The notes: generated by a model not told the origin, from the sequence alone. Shown: positions 28,364 through 40,642, counted from the first letter of the stretch. The stretch is DNA of 64,000 nt from Catenulispora sp. MAP5-51 (GCF_041261205.1 NZ_JBGCCH010000006.1:248001-312000); one strand, 5' to 3'. Numbers and translations: made by a program.

Positions 28364-28885
28364 GTGAGGCATTCGGACAAGGAAAGCGACGACGCCGGCT
28401 TCGCGGAGTTCGTGGCCGCCAACACGGCCCGCCTGGTGCACCTGGCGGAGCTGCTGACCGGCAGCCCGCAGGACGCTCCCGACCTGGTGCAGTCGGCGCT
28501 GATCAAGGTGTATCCGCGCTGGTCGCGGATCGAGGCCGACGACCCCACCGGCTATATCCGCCGCGTGATGATCAACCAGCAGAACGACTGGTGGCGGCGC
28601 AAGCGGCACAAGGAGGTCAGCCTGTCGGCCGGCGGGCTGCCCGACCGCGCGGCCGGCGGGGACCTGGCCGGCGAGCAGGCCCGGCGCGACCTCGTGCTCG
28701 CCGCGCTGTCCGGGCTGACTCGCCGCGAGCGGCAGGTGGTGGTGCTGCGGTTCTACTGCGACCTGACCGAGCCGGCCATCGCGGCCGAGGCCGGGATCGC
28801 GGTCGGGACCGTGAAGAGCACCTTGGCGCGGGCCCTGACCCGCCTGAGAAGCATGCCCGGGCTGGCGCTGGCGCGTGTCGACTGA
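28364..28885 (+). CDS. SigE-family ECF RNA polymerase sigma factor
   Basis: A 173-residue sigma factor. Region 2 has FAEFVAANTARLVHLAELLTG and YIRRVMINQQNDWWRR (DNA melting and -10 binding), and region 4 has LTRRERQVVVLRFYCDLTEP followed by EAGIAVGTVKSTLARALTRL (-35 binding HTH). This is the SigE-family pattern of actinobacteria (TIGR02983). GTG 28364 was chosen from the AGGGG just upstream and the family's usual start. The next gene, 49 nt downstream, encodes a single-span membrane protein that may act as its anti-sigma factor, although it lacks a zinc-anti-sigma HxxxCxxC motif. Confidence 0.92.
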   Translation: MRHSDKESDDAGFAEFVAANTARLVHLAELLTGSPQDAPDLVQSALIKVYPRWSRIEADDPTGYIRRVMINQQNDWWRRKRHKEVSLSAGGLPDRAAGGDLAGEQARRDLVLAALSGLTRRERQVVVLRFYCDLTEPAIAAEAGIAVGTVKSTLARALTRLRSMPGLALARVD

Positions 28886-28934
28886 CGCGGCGGCGCAACG
28901 AAGGGCACCGATCGATGAGGAAGGAGAATCAGGA

Positions 28935-29741
28935 GTGGAAGACGGTTTCGAGGAACACCTCGCCGGGATGATGGACTATCGCACCGACCCGGCGGCACCG
29001 GTGTCGGCGGCCGGGGCGCGCATCGCGGCCCGCCGCCGCGGCCGGATGCGCGCGATCGGCACGGCCGGCAGCGCACTGGCCGTCGCGGCGGTCGGGATCG
29101 GCGTCGCGACACTCAACGGCTCGGGCGGACACGGGGCCGCTGCCGGGCCGGGTCTGTCGGCCGGGGTCGGAGGCGGAGTGACGCCGGCGGCGGTGTCCAG
29201 TCCGCCGGTCACGGGCACCGGCACGAGCCCGAGTGCGAGCCCGACCGGGTCGCGGCCCGGGACGACGGTCCGGGTGGCATCGGGGACGACGATCACGGTG
29301 ACGGACGGCTTCTCGGTCCGGGTGACGGACACCGAGGCCTGCTACACCGCTTCCCCGACGTTCATAGGTCTTCCGGCCACCACCCCGGACGCACCGGGCT
29401 GCATCGACACCACCGACCCGAACGTCCGGCGGCGGCCCGGCGCCCCGGCGAACCTCAGCGCCGTGACGCTGCCCCGGGGCGGAGGCCTCCTGGCGGTGTT
29501 CCAGGGTCCTGAGATCCCGGTGCGTGCCGAAGTCCTGATGCTCGGCAAGCGGTATCCCGCGACGCTGGTCTCGACACCGGGGATGAAGGACTGGATCGCG
29601 CTGTACGCGCTCCTGCCGCCCGAGCCGGCGGACATGACCGGTTCCCCGGGCCTCGTGGCCTACGACGCGTCCGGCAAGGTGCTCGCCCAGCACGCGGACA
29701 GGGAGACCCCGATCCCTACCAAGTCCGGCAACGGCAAGTAG
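28935..29741 (+). CDS. Single-span membrane protein cotranscribed with sigma factor
   Basis: A 268-residue protein with a short cytoplasmic N-terminus (residues 1-35), basic residues ARRRGRMRAIG, one transmembrane helix (about 40-60) and a long extracellular Ser/Gly/Thr-rich domain with one Cys pair (ACYTAS and GCIDTT). The GTG 28935 start has AAGGAG eight nt upstream; a longer frame from 28875 overlaps the sigma gene and has no ribosome binding site. Its position right after an ECF sigma gene suggests an anti-sigma or sensor role (inference). No ZAS motif is present. Confidence 0.8.
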   Translation: MEDGFEEHLAGMMDYRTDPAAPVSAAGARIAARRRGRMRAIGTAGSALAVAAVGIGVATLNGSGGHGAAAGPGLSAGVGGGVTPAAVSSPPVTGTGTSPSASPTGSRPGTTVRVASGTTITVTDGFSVRVTDTEACYTASPTFIGLPATTPDAPGCIDTTDPNVRRRPGAPANLSAVTLPRGGGLLAVFQGPEIPVRAEVLMLGKRYPATLVSTPGMKDWIALYALLPPEPADMTGSPGLVAYDASGKVLAQHADRETPIPTKSGNGK

Positions 29742-29765
29742 CTCCGCCGGACGTTCGGGGACAGC

Positions 29766-29811
29766 GGGCCGGCCGGGATCATCCAAGGATCCCGGCGGCC
29801 CTCCTTTGTTC
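29766..29811 (+). terminator. Intrinsic terminator after the sigma factor operon
   Basis: A 14-bp GC-rich stem (GGGCC-GGCCGGGATC with one bulge against GATCCCGGCGGCCC) and 7-nt loop, followed by TCCTTTGTTC, a T-rich tail. Confidence 0.75.
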
Positions 29812-29862
29812 AGGCTGGACTGCGCACCCATGGTTGCGAAGTCCAGCCTTTCTATCTATCGT
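29812..29862 (+). promoter_or_regulatory. MarR promoter and overlapping operator
   Basis: TTGCGA (29834-29839), 17-nt spacer, TATCGT (29857-29862), then GTG at 29870, so the message is probably leaderless. A perfect 10-bp inverted repeat, AGGCTGGACT (29812-29821) and AGTCCAGCCT (29840-29849), places one arm between the -35 and -10 boxes, as expected for autorepression. Confidence 0.65.
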
Positions 29863-29869
29863 GGGGGCC

Positions 29870-30334
29870 GTGCCCGAGCCTGCCGAGGACCTTCATGACG
29901 ACCTTCATGGCGAGGCGCTGCGCGCGGCCATGGAGATCTTCGTCGTAGTCGGCCGCCTGCGCCGCCGCCTCGGCGCGCTCCCCGGCGACGCCGGTCTGAC
30001 GCCGGCCCAGGCCTCGGTGCTCACGCGGCTGACCAAGGTGCCCTCCGCGACGGTGGGCGAGCTGGCCGGCGCCGAGCAGGTTTCGCACCAGGCGACGGTC
30101 AAGACCGTTGCCGCGCTCGAGCAGGCCGGTCTGGTCCGCCGGGACCCCGATCCGGACGACGGCCGGCGCCAGCTCATCAGCCTCACCGAAACCGGCCGGA
30201 CGCGCGCTTTCGGTGCGCGTCAGGCGCGGCAGGAGTGGATGGCCCGGGCGCTGGCCGAATACGGAACCCCGGAGCAGATCCGTGCCGTCCTCGTCGCGGC
30301 CGAGTTGCTCGGCAAGGTCTCCGACGCACCCTGA
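29870..30334 (+). CDS. MarR family transcriptional regulator
   Basis: A 154-residue winged-helix regulator. The recognition helix region is VGELAGAEQVSHQATVKTVA and the wing is VRRDPDPDDGRRQLISLTETG, the DxR-type MarR signature. It starts at GTG 29870 seven nt after a -10 box. The isochorismatase-like gene begins 24 nt after its stop and is likely in the same transcript. The inverted repeat at the promoter suggests autoregulation. Confidence 0.9.
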   Translation: MPEPAEDLHDDLHGEALRAAMEIFVVVGRLRRRLGALPGDAGLTPAQASVLTRLTKVPSATVGELAGAEQVSHQATVKTVAALEQAGLVRRDPDPDDGRRQLISLTETGRTRAFGARQARQEWMARALAEYGTPEQIRAVLVAAELLGKVSDAP

Positions 30335-30358
30335 AGTCCCCAAGGAAAGGCACTCCCC

Positions 30359-30940
30359 GTGGCCATCACCACCATCGACTCCAAGACCGCGCTGGTCGTC
30401 ATCGACCTGCAGAACGGCATCACCGCCATGCCCGGTGCGCCGGTGCCGACCGCCGACGTCATCAAGAACTCCGTGGAGCTGGCGCAGGCCTTCCGCGAGC
30501 GCGGCCTGCCGGTCGTGCTGGTCAACGTCACCTTCGCCGCGGACGGCGCGGACGTGATGCCCGGCCGCACCGACCAGGGCGCGGGCGGCCGGCAGTTCCC
30601 CGAGGGCTGGGACCGGATCATCGCCGACCTCGACGGCCACGAGGCCGACATCCGGGTCACCAAGCGCAACTGGTCCGCGTTCTACGGCACGAACCTCGAC
30701 CTGCAACTGCGCCGCCGCGGCGTCACGCAGATCGTCCTGACCGGCATCGCGACCAGCATCGGCGTGGAGTCCACGGCGCGCGTCGCGCACGAGCACGGCT
30801 ACCACGTCACGGTCGCCACCGACGCGGTCACCGACTCCGACGCCGACGCGCACCAGAACAGCGTGGAGCGCATCTTCCCGCGCCTGGCCGAGAACGGGAC
30901 CACGGCGGAGATCCTCGCCGCGCTGCCCGCCGCCGGCTGA
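30359..30940 (+). CDS. Isochorismatase-like (cysteine hydrolase superfamily) protein lacking the catalytic Cys
   Basis: A 193-residue protein with the superfamily residues Asp in VVIDLQNG (about residue 16) and Lys in VTKRNWSAF. In the third block, TGIATSIGVESTAR, the position of the nucleophilic Cys of nicotinamidases and N-carbamoyl hydrolases is Gly. Gly at this position occurs in true isochorismatases such as PhzD/EntB, so the enzyme may hydrolyse a vinyl ether rather than an amide. GTG 30359 has AAGGAAAGG upstream. Its pairing with MarR suggests response to an aromatic compound (inference). Confidence 0.88.
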   Translation: MAITTIDSKTALVVIDLQNGITAMPGAPVPTADVIKNSVELAQAFRERGLPVVLVNVTFAADGADVMPGRTDQGAGGRQFPEGWDRIIADLDGHEADIRVTKRNWSAFYGTNLDLQLRRRGVTQIVLTGIATSIGVESTARVAHEHGYHVTVATDAVTDSDADAHQNSVERIFPRLAENGTTAEILAALPAAG

Positions 30941-31031
30941 GCCCTTCCCGGACCGCCTCCGTGCGCCGGACTCCCGTCACCTCGCACAATGAGAGGTGAC
31001 GGGAACCCGGACCCAGAAGGAGGTAGCGGCG

Positions 31032-31688
31032 ATGAGCGGCAGGATCAAGCACCCGGTCTTCGCCCGGATCTATGCGAAGTGCGCTGGTCCCTCTTTGGAG
31101 AAGGCCGGCATCGGCGTGCACCGGGACCGGCTGCTGGCCGGGCTGAGCGGTGACGTCGTCGAGGTCGGGGCGGGCAACGGCCTGAACTTCACCCGCTATC
31201 CGGGGACGGTCGGGCAGGTGACCGCCGTCGAACCGGAGCCGGACCTGCGCGCTCTGGCCGAGGCGGCGGCGCGGTCCGCGTCCGTGCCGGTGGCGGTCGT
31301 CGAGGGCCGCGCCGAGGCGCTGCCGTTCCCCGACGGCTCCTTCGACGCCGCGGTGGCGTGTCTCGTGCTGTGCTCGGTGACGGACCAGAGAATCGCGTTG
31401 GCCGAGATCAGCAGGGTTCTGCGACCTGGCGGCATCCTGCGCTTCTTCGAGCATGTGCGGTCCGACAACGGCGGGATGCGCGGCCTGCAGCGCGTCCTGG
31501 ACGCCACGATCTGGCCGCTGGCCGCCGGCGGCTGCCACACCGCCCGCGACACCGCCGCCGCGATCGCCGCCGCCGGCTTCACCGTCACCGAACTGGACTA
31601 CTTCGAGTTCCCGCACACCCGGATCCCGCTGCCGATCCAGACGCACATCCTCGGCGTCGCGACCAGGCCCTCAGCCGACCGCGGCTAG
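31032..31688 (+). CDS. Class I SAM-dependent methyltransferase
   Basis: A 218-residue Rossmann methyltransferase. Motif I is VVEVGAGNGLNFTRY (SAM binding), motif II-like TAVEPEPDL, a post-II segment AEALPFPDGSFDAAVACLVL and the late LRPGGILRFFEHVR. It resembles the Methyltransf_11 type that acts on quinones, lipids or small molecules; the acceptor is unknown. ATG 31032 has AAGGAGG ten nt upstream. Its stop overlaps the convergent MFS remnant by 18 bp. Confidence 0.9.
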   Translation: MSGRIKHPVFARIYAKCAGPSLEKAGIGVHRDRLLAGLSGDVVEVGAGNGLNFTRYPGTVGQVTAVEPEPDLRALAEAAARSASVPVAVVEGRAEALPFPDGSFDAAVACLVLCSVTDQRIALAEISRVLRPGGILRFFEHVRSDNGGMRGLQRVLDATIWPLAAGGCHTARDTAAAIAAAGFTVTELDYFEFPHTRIPLPIQTHILGVATRPSADRG

Positions 31689-32009
31689 CGCCTCCTCGGG
31701 GGCGTCGCTCGGCGCCTCGCGCCGGGTGACCAGCGAGACCAGCAACGAACAGGCCGTCAGCACGACGCCGAACCAGACCGCGCTGGAGACCCCCGACTGG
31801 TCCGCGAACACCCCGCCGATCAGCGCGCCGAGCGCGATCGAGACGTTGAATCCCAGGGTGTTGATGGACATCGCGGCCTCGAACCGGTCCGGCGCCGAGG
31901 AGAGCACCAGGTTGATCTGGCACAGGTTCGACGCGCCGAACGCCAGGCCCCACACCGCCGCCGCGACCAGCGCGCCGCCGCGCGAGTGGCCGAGCCCCAC
32001 CAGCGCCAT
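31671..32009 (-). pseudogene. C-terminal remnant of an MFS transporter
   Basis: The 112-codon frame from ATG 32009 encodes only the last four or so helices of an arabinose-efflux-type MFS protein (VWGLAFGASNLCQINLVLSS, NTLGFNVSIALGALIGGVFA, VWFGVVLTACSLLVSLV). A functional protein would need about 400 residues. Upstream in the same frame is antisense LysR sequence without MFS features, so the N-terminal two thirds are missing, probably by deletion up to the LysR promoter. Confidence 0.8.
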
Positions 32010-32011
32010 CG

Positions 32012-32026
32012 ATCGTGATTCACGAT
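32012..32026. promoter_or_regulatory. LysR-type box (T-N11-A) between LysR and MFS remnant
   Basis: ATCGTGA-T-TCACGAT is a perfect 7-bp palindrome around one base and contains T-N11-A (32013 to 32025), the core LysR motif. It overlaps an alternative ATG (32025) and ends eight nt before ATG 32034. Confidence 0.65.
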
Positions 32027-32033
32027 GGACGGT

Positions 32034-32915
32034 ATGGAACTCCAGCAACTGCGCTACGTCATAGCCGTCGCCGAGACCGGCGGCTTCACCCGGGCCGCCG
32101 AGCGATGCCTGGTCGTGCAGTCCGCGCTGAGCCACCAGATCGCCCGCCTGGAGCGCGAGCTGGGGGCCAGGCTCTTCGAGCGCACCAGCCGCCGCGTGAG
32201 CCTGACCCCGGCCGGCGCCGCCTTCCTCCCGGCCGCCCGGCAGTGCCTGGAGGCCGCCGACCGGGCCGCGGCCGAGGTGGCCGCCGCCGTCGGCGAGGTG
32301 CGCGGCCGGCTCGCCGTCGGCCTGATCCCGACCGTCACCGCCGTCGACATCCCCGGCGCCCTGCGCGACTTCCACGAGCGCTACCCGCGGGTGCGGATCA
32401 GCCTGCGCGTCGGCGCCAGCGACGACCTCGTCGAGAAGGTGAAGGGCGGATCCCTGGACGTCGCGTTCCTCGGACTGCCGGTGAGCGCGGAGCCGCGAGG
32501 GGTGGCCGTGCACGAGCTGGCACGCGACGCCCTGGTCGCCGTCGCGGCGCCGGATCACCCGCTGGCGTCACGGGAATCGGTGACCCTGCGCGAGTTGGCG
32601 GCCGAGCCGTTCGTGGACCTCCCGGCCGGGACCGCGGGCCGCTTGCAGTCCGACGAGGCCTTCGAGGCCGCCGGCCTGACCCGCGACGTGGCCTACGAGG
32701 TGACCACCGCCGACTACACGGCGCGCCTCGTCGCCCCGGGCCTGGCGATCGCCCTGCTGCCGGCCGCGTGGGCGCCGTCCCTGAACGGCGTGACGGTCAT
32801 CCCGGTCCTCGACGCGCCGCAGCGGGTGGAGTGCGCGATCTGGGGTCGCGAGACGCGGACGCCGGCGGCCGCGGCGTTTCTGGAGATCCTGAAGATCCCG
32901 CACACAATTCTCTGA
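32034..32915 (+). CDS. LysR family transcriptional regulator
   Basis: A 293-residue regulator. The N-terminal HTH reads MELQQLRYVIAVAETGGFTR through AAERCLVVQSALSHQIARLE (residues 1-45), and the effector domain follows (residues 90-290). ATG 32034 is preferred because the family starts MELQQL and a LysR box covers the earlier ATG at 32025. It is divergent from the MFS remnant, which was probably its target before the deletion. Confidence 0.92.
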   Translation: MELQQLRYVIAVAETGGFTRAAERCLVVQSALSHQIARLERELGARLFERTSRRVSLTPAGAAFLPAARQCLEAADRAAAEVAAAVGEVRGRLAVGLIPTVTAVDIPGALRDFHERYPRVRISLRVGASDDLVEKVKGGSLDVAFLGLPVSAEPRGVAVHELARDALVAVAAPDHPLASRESVTLRELAAEPFVDLPAGTAGRLQSDEAFEAAGLTRDVAYEVTTADYTARLVAPGLAIALLPAAWAPSLNGVTVIPVLDAPQRVECAIWGRETRTPAAAAFLEILKIPHTIL

Positions 32916-32960
32916 TCGAACCCCTCACCACCGAGCCTTGCTATACCCCAGGATGGGAGT

Positions 32961-33293
32961 GTGAGCGGGAAATACGATCGCCTGGCCGCGATGATCGTCA
33001 AGGCCCGGGAGGCGAGGGGCTGGAGCCGGTCCGACCTCGCCAATCTGGCGTACGTCACCGAGGTGGTGATCGCGCGGGTCGAGGCCGGCAACCCGCCCAA
33101 CATGGTGGCGCTGAAGGCGGTCGAGCAGGCGCTGGGCTGGCTGCCCGGGATCTTCGACCTGGTGCTCGATCAGGAGGCGGACCCGGACGAGGACGAGGGC
33201 GTCCTCGCCGCCGACGGTGCCGACGACGACGAGGACGACGGGTCGGCGGAGCTGCGCGAGCTCACGGTGGACAGCAGTATCGACTGGGCCTGA
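32961..33293 (+). CDS. XRE family HTH protein with acidic tail
   Basis: A 110-residue protein with a Cro/C1-type HTH (MIVKAREARGWSRSDLANLA, then VTEVVIARVEAGNPPN) in residues 10-60. The remaining residues are strongly acidic (DPDEDEGVLAADGADDDEDD). GTG 32961 is the likely start, with GGATGGGAG upstream. The absence of a second domain suggests a small DNA-binding regulator; the target is unknown. Confidence 0.85.
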   Translation: MSGKYDRLAAMIVKAREARGWSRSDLANLAYVTEVVIARVEAGNPPNMVALKAVEQALGWLPGIFDLVLDQEADPDEDEGVLAADGADDDEDDGSAELRELTVDSSIDWA

Positions 33294-33335
33294 TCAGATC
33301 GGGACCAACCCGCACCCACCACTCAGCCCGGCCGT

Positions 33336-35258
33336 TCAGCCGAACAGTTCGCCGAGCACGAATTCGTCACGTCGGCCGTCGCCCCATGTTGCGACCAGAC
33401 ATTCGCCGGTCACTGCGACGGTGACTGGGATGGTGACGGGGACGGGGCCCGCCGGCGCGCTCCGCCCCAGCCAGTGCGCCGAGACGTAGACCGTCGGCAG
33501 TCCGGGCACCGGCTCGGCCGTGAGATACGGCGCGGCACTGTGCTCGCCGAGGGCGTTGGCGCCGTGGAAGCGGGCGATGCCGGAGCCGGTCCAGCCGTGC
33601 AGCGGTACGAGCCGGACCGCCACCTCGTCGCCGCGCACCGATGTTCCCTCCACGACGGGTTCGGTGGCGCCCGCGACCGCGAATGATCCCTCGCGGACAG
33701 TCCAGCCTGGCGGCGCCGTCACCAGATGGGCACGCAGCTCAATCCCCTGATGCAGCACCGACACCGACACCACCCGAGCCCCCGGCACATCGACGCCACC
33801 CATGCGCGGCCGGTACCACGACGCGGCCCAGCCCTCGCCGGTCGCGGTGCCCCGCAATCCCTCCCGGCGGGTCGCGCGCCCCCACTCGTCGACCAGCGCC
33901 ACCTGCCCGTCCACCCCGGCGGTCCAGGCATCGCCGACGCCGGGCGCGGTGTGCGTGGAGGAGCCGATCGAGGCGTAATGCGGATCGCCGCTTCCGGTGT
34001 CCGGATCGACGACGTGGTCACTGGCGTGGTTCGCGATCTGCACCACACCGTCGCCGGAACGGATCACCCAGCCGACGCCATGCAGAGTCCTGACACAGTC
34101 GCCGCGCTCCGAGGGTTGCGGCTCCTCGGCCTCGGTCCACAACGGGTGGTCGGCCGGGGCGGCCAGTCCCAGAAACCCCATCCCCGCGAAGTACGGCGAA
34201 CCGGGACCGCTGTAGACCTGGCACATCGGCAGGAACTCCGCGGCGCCCCACCCCAACGACGGCGCGGCCCCGCCCCCGCCGACCCCCGAATCCACCGTGA
34301 ACCGCCGCAACACACCACTGGCCAGCCGCCGTCTGGCCCCCGCTGCCTCGCTTCCGACACCGGCCAGCGCCGCGGTCCACAACCCGCCCAGCACCGCCTG
34401 CCGATACGTCAGCGAACGCCCCTGAAACAGCGGCGATCCGTCGGCGGCGAACAGCAACGCGTACGAGTCGGCGAACTGGCCCAACCGCCCGAGGTACCGC
34501 TCCCGCCGCTCCGCAGGCTGCTCAGAAAGCTGATACCACTGCCACAGAAACGGGTGGATGACCCACGAATTGTAGTGATCGACCCGGTTCCCGTGCCGCG
34601 TCGTCGGACTGACCGGCCCGTCGTTGAACCAGCCGTCCCCCAGATACCAGGACTCGAACAGGTCCACGTCCTCCTGGGCGTGCCCGCCCGGCACCTCGTA
34701 CCCCGCCGACCGCAGGAACGCCTCGATGACCGCCGTGAACAACAGCCAGTTGTTGTCCGATCCGTGCTTGGCCGCGTGATGCGCCAGCCACTCGGCGGTC
34801 TGCTCGCGCAGCTTCTCGTCCAGCCGGTCCCACACCTGCGCGCGGCAGACGGCCAGCCCGAAGGCGAGGTTCGCGGCCTCCACGATCGGCTGCGGGGTGC
34901 CGTTCCACTGCCGGATCTCGTCGACCCCGATCGCCCGGCCCCACCGGTCGGGCCCGTCGGGCGCCATCGCGGCGGCCAGGCCGCGCGCGTACCACCCCGC
35001 GTGGTCGTGCGGGTCGTCGAGCCGTCCGGCCAGCAGCGGCGCGGCTGTCAGGAAGCTGCGGGCGAAGCCCTCGATCCCGTCGCTCCGGATCCCGGCCGCC
35101 GACGGCCGGCCCGGCGGCGTGATCAGGCCGCCGCCGGGGGAGGCGTGGCGGCGGGCGGTCAGCAGCCAGTGGTCGGCCACCGCCTCCCAGTGCGCTCGCG
35201 TCCAGCCGGTGAAGGGGGACAGGACACGGTCTTCCGGCGGCAGGCGCGGGTCGTTCAT
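33336..35258 (-). CDS. DUF2264 domain protein (GH154-like, putative glycuronidase/hydrolase)
   Basis: A 640-residue protein without a signal peptide. The N-terminal two thirds match my memory of DUF2264, an (alpha/alpha) barrel family, some members of which have been assigned to glycoside hydrolase family GH154: GIEGFARSFLTAAPLLAG, EIRQWNGTPQPIVEAANLAF, NWLLFTAVIEAFLRSAGY and YNSWVIHPFLWQWYQL. The C-terminal third is beta-rich. It is the last gene of the minus-strand glycan operon, 14 nt after the ROK gene, so it probably processes an oligosaccharide inside the cell. Substrate is not determinable. Confidence 0.8.
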   Translation of the reverse strand: MNDPRLPPEDRVLSPFTGWTRAHWEAVADHWLLTARRHASPGGGLITPPGRPSAAGIRSDGIEGFARSFLTAAPLLAGRLDDPHDHAGWYARGLAAAMAPDGPDRWGRAIGVDEIRQWNGTPQPIVEAANLAFGLAVCRAQVWDRLDEKLREQTAEWLAHHAAKHGSDNNWLLFTAVIEAFLRSAGYEVPGGHAQEDVDLFESWYLGDGWFNDGPVSPTTRHGNRVDHYNSWVIHPFLWQWYQLSEQPAERRERYLGRLGQFADSYALLFAADGSPLFQGRSLTYRQAVLGGLWTAALAGVGSEAAGARRRLASGVLRRFTVDSGVGGGGAAPSLGWGAAEFLPMCQVYSGPGSPYFAGMGFLGLAAPADHPLWTEAEEPQPSERGDCVRTLHGVGWVIRSGDGVVQIANHASDHVVDPDTGSGDPHYASIGSSTHTAPGVGDAWTAGVDGQVALVDEWGRATRREGLRGTATGEGWAASWYRPRMGGVDVPGARVVSVSVLHQGIELRAHLVTAPPGWTVREGSFAVAGATEPVVEGTSVRGDEVAVRLVPLHGWTGSGIARFHGANALGEHSAAPYLTAEPVPGLPTVYVSAHWLGRSAPAGPVPVTIPVTVAVTGECLVATWGDGRRDEFVLGELFG

Positions 35259-35272
35259 GAGAGCGGTGGTCC

Positions 35273-37448
35273 TCAGGGCGTGCGGCGCAGCCGCGGGGTG
35301 AAGGTGGAGTGGAAGATGGTCGACGCGGCGCCGACCGCGACCGCCTCGCTGCTGTTCACCGAGCGCTCGACGCGGATGCGGCGCAGCCGGCGCGCGGTCG
35401 GGTAGGCGTTGACCGCGTGCTCGATCTCGGTGAGCCACACGTCCGCCACCTCTCCGGTGAAGAACGGCCCGCCGACCACCACCAGCCCGACGTCCAGCAG
35501 GTCGATCACCGACAGCACGCCCCGGCTGACGGCCTTCGCCGCCTGCTGCACGGTCAGCCGCGAGCGCTGCCGCCCGAGCGTGCGCGGCTGCTGGTCCGAG
35601 GGCGCGTGGCTCGGGGCGTAGCTCGGGGCGTAGCTCCCCGGGTTGCACTCCGGGAGGATCTCGGGCCGCCCCGACGCGTCGAACCGGCCCAGCGTGACCG
35701 CGCAGAGCTGGCCGAACTCGCCGGCGTTGGCCGTCAGCCCGCGGTACAGGTCGCCGTTGAGGAACAGCCCGGTCCCGACGCCGGTCCCCAGATACAGGTA
35801 CACGAAATCGCAGGCCCGGCTGTCGCGCCCGATCCAGCGTTCGCCGACCGCCGCCGCCGAGCAGTCCTTCTCGATCACGATGCGGCAGGAGAAACGGCGT
35901 TCCAGCAAGGTGCGCAGCGGTACGTCCCGCAGCACCGACATCAGCGGCGGATCGAGCACCGTCCCGGAGACGGTGTCCACCGGACCGGGGGTGGCCACGC
36001 CGATGCCGAGGAAGCCCTCCTCCCACCGGCCGTGCCCGGCTTGTTCGAGCACTGTCTCGCCCAGATCGGCGATCTGCGTCACGACCGCGCCCGGCCGCGG
36101 GTCGGAGGTGATCGGCTCGGACCGCCTGGCGACGACCCGTCCGGACAGATCGACCAGGACCGCCGTGAGCACGTGCGGGTCGATGTGGATGCCCAGCGCG
36201 TGCGCGGCGCCGTCCCGCAGCCGCACCGGGCTGCTCGGCTTGCCCACGGCCGAATGCCGCTGCCGCTCCTCGACCAGCAGGCCGCGCTGGATCAGCGAGC
36301 GCGCGATCCGCGACACCGACTGCTGCGTCAGCCTCGTCCGCTCGGCGATCTCGCCGCGCGTGATCCGCCCGGCCAGCCGCACCGTCTCGATCACGACGCA
36401 CTCGTTGAACGAGCCCAGGTCGATCTGGTTGGCCCCGCCGCCGGTCGCCGGACCCGAATGGCCCGGCGCGGGGAGCGGAAGCGTCGGCGGCGCGGCCGAC
36501 GGTGCCGGCAGAGGTTCGCGGATCCACCGCACGCGGGCCGGATCCGGGCTGTCGACGTAGCGTGACAGAACCGAGGCCACGTCGAGCAGTACGCGCGTGG
36601 AGGACTCCGGATGCCGGGCGGCGTCCAGGGCTAAGACGGCGCGCGTGAACGACAGGCTGGTGGTCCGTTCCGGCGGTTGGTGGACTGTGATCCCCAGATG
36701 GGAGCAGCGTTCTGCGATCTGGATCTGTAACGGCCGTGTGGTCGAGGGCTCGGCGCGCAGGATTACGGCGTGCAGTTCCGGCAGCGGATGCGTTCGGCGT
36801 ACCGCGTCCAGGAACGGGCCGACGGAGTCGAGTTCAGGGTTCGGACCGGAACCGGCTGTGGGCGCCGCCGCCTCAGTCTGCGCGGCGGCCGTCGCCTCGA
36901 CGAGCGCGTTCCCGACAGCGGCCAGCGCGTACGGATCCACCGCCGGCTCGGCCGAGGGCGGCGGGACGCTGGCGACCGAGCGCCCCGCCAACACCAGCAC
37001 CGTGCAGCCCGCGTCCAGATGCAGTCCGACCGGCCACAGGTCGCTGGGCTCCAGCGCGGGCACCACTGGGATCTGCGGGACGGTCAGCCGGCTCCCGGTC
37101 AGGTTCCAGCGGTGCCGCGTCTCGGCGACGACGGTGTGCGAACAGCCCAGGCGCCGGGCCACCATCCGCGAGGTCCTGGCGTCCGGCGTGGACGTCAGGA
37201 TGCTCGCCACGATCTCGCCCTCGTCCACCGCCGACGGACGCCCGGTGCGGGCCCGGTCCAGCAGCCCGTCCAGGCCCTCGGCCGCGTATCGCTTGCGCCA
37301 CGTGCTCACCGTCTGCCGCGAGACGCCCAGGCGCCGCGCGATGTCCGCGTTGCGCAGGCCCTCGGCGGCCAGCAGCACGATCGAAGCGCGCAGCGCCTGC
37401 TGGCCGTCGCCGTCGGCCCACCGGCGCAGCACCGAGTGCTCGGGCAGG

Positions 37449-37456
<8 letters not shown>
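35273..37456 (-). CDS. ROK family regulator fused to a degenerate IS630-type transposase domain
   Basis: A 727-residue protein of unusual build. Residues 20-120 contain two HTH motifs in the IS630/Tc1 order (ALRASIVLLAAEGLRNADIA with VSRQTVSTWRKRYAAEGLDG, then MVARRLGCSHTVVAETRHRW). Residues 139-310 follow the IS630 catalytic domain layout (WPVGLHLDAGCTVLVLAGR, ELHAVILRAEPSTT, HQPPERTTSLSFTRAVLALD), but the DDE residues are replaced (expected VDEK is LAGR, LDNY is LRAE, VERWF is TRAVL). Residues 345-727 are a standard ROK repressor: HTH GEIAERTRLTQQSVSRIARS, then LGIGVATPGPVD and YLGTGVGTGLFLNG. The ROK zinc motif CxCGxxGCxE is absent. The start codon overlaps the GH38 stop by 8 bp, so it is coupled and likely regulates this locus. 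Confidence 0.88.
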
Positions 37457-40580
<3,124 letters not shown>

Positions 40581-40642
40581 GGTGGGGCGGTCCCTTCGAA
40601 GCGGTGGTGCGGAAGTGCGTCAGGTGCGTCAGGCCCGGTGCG

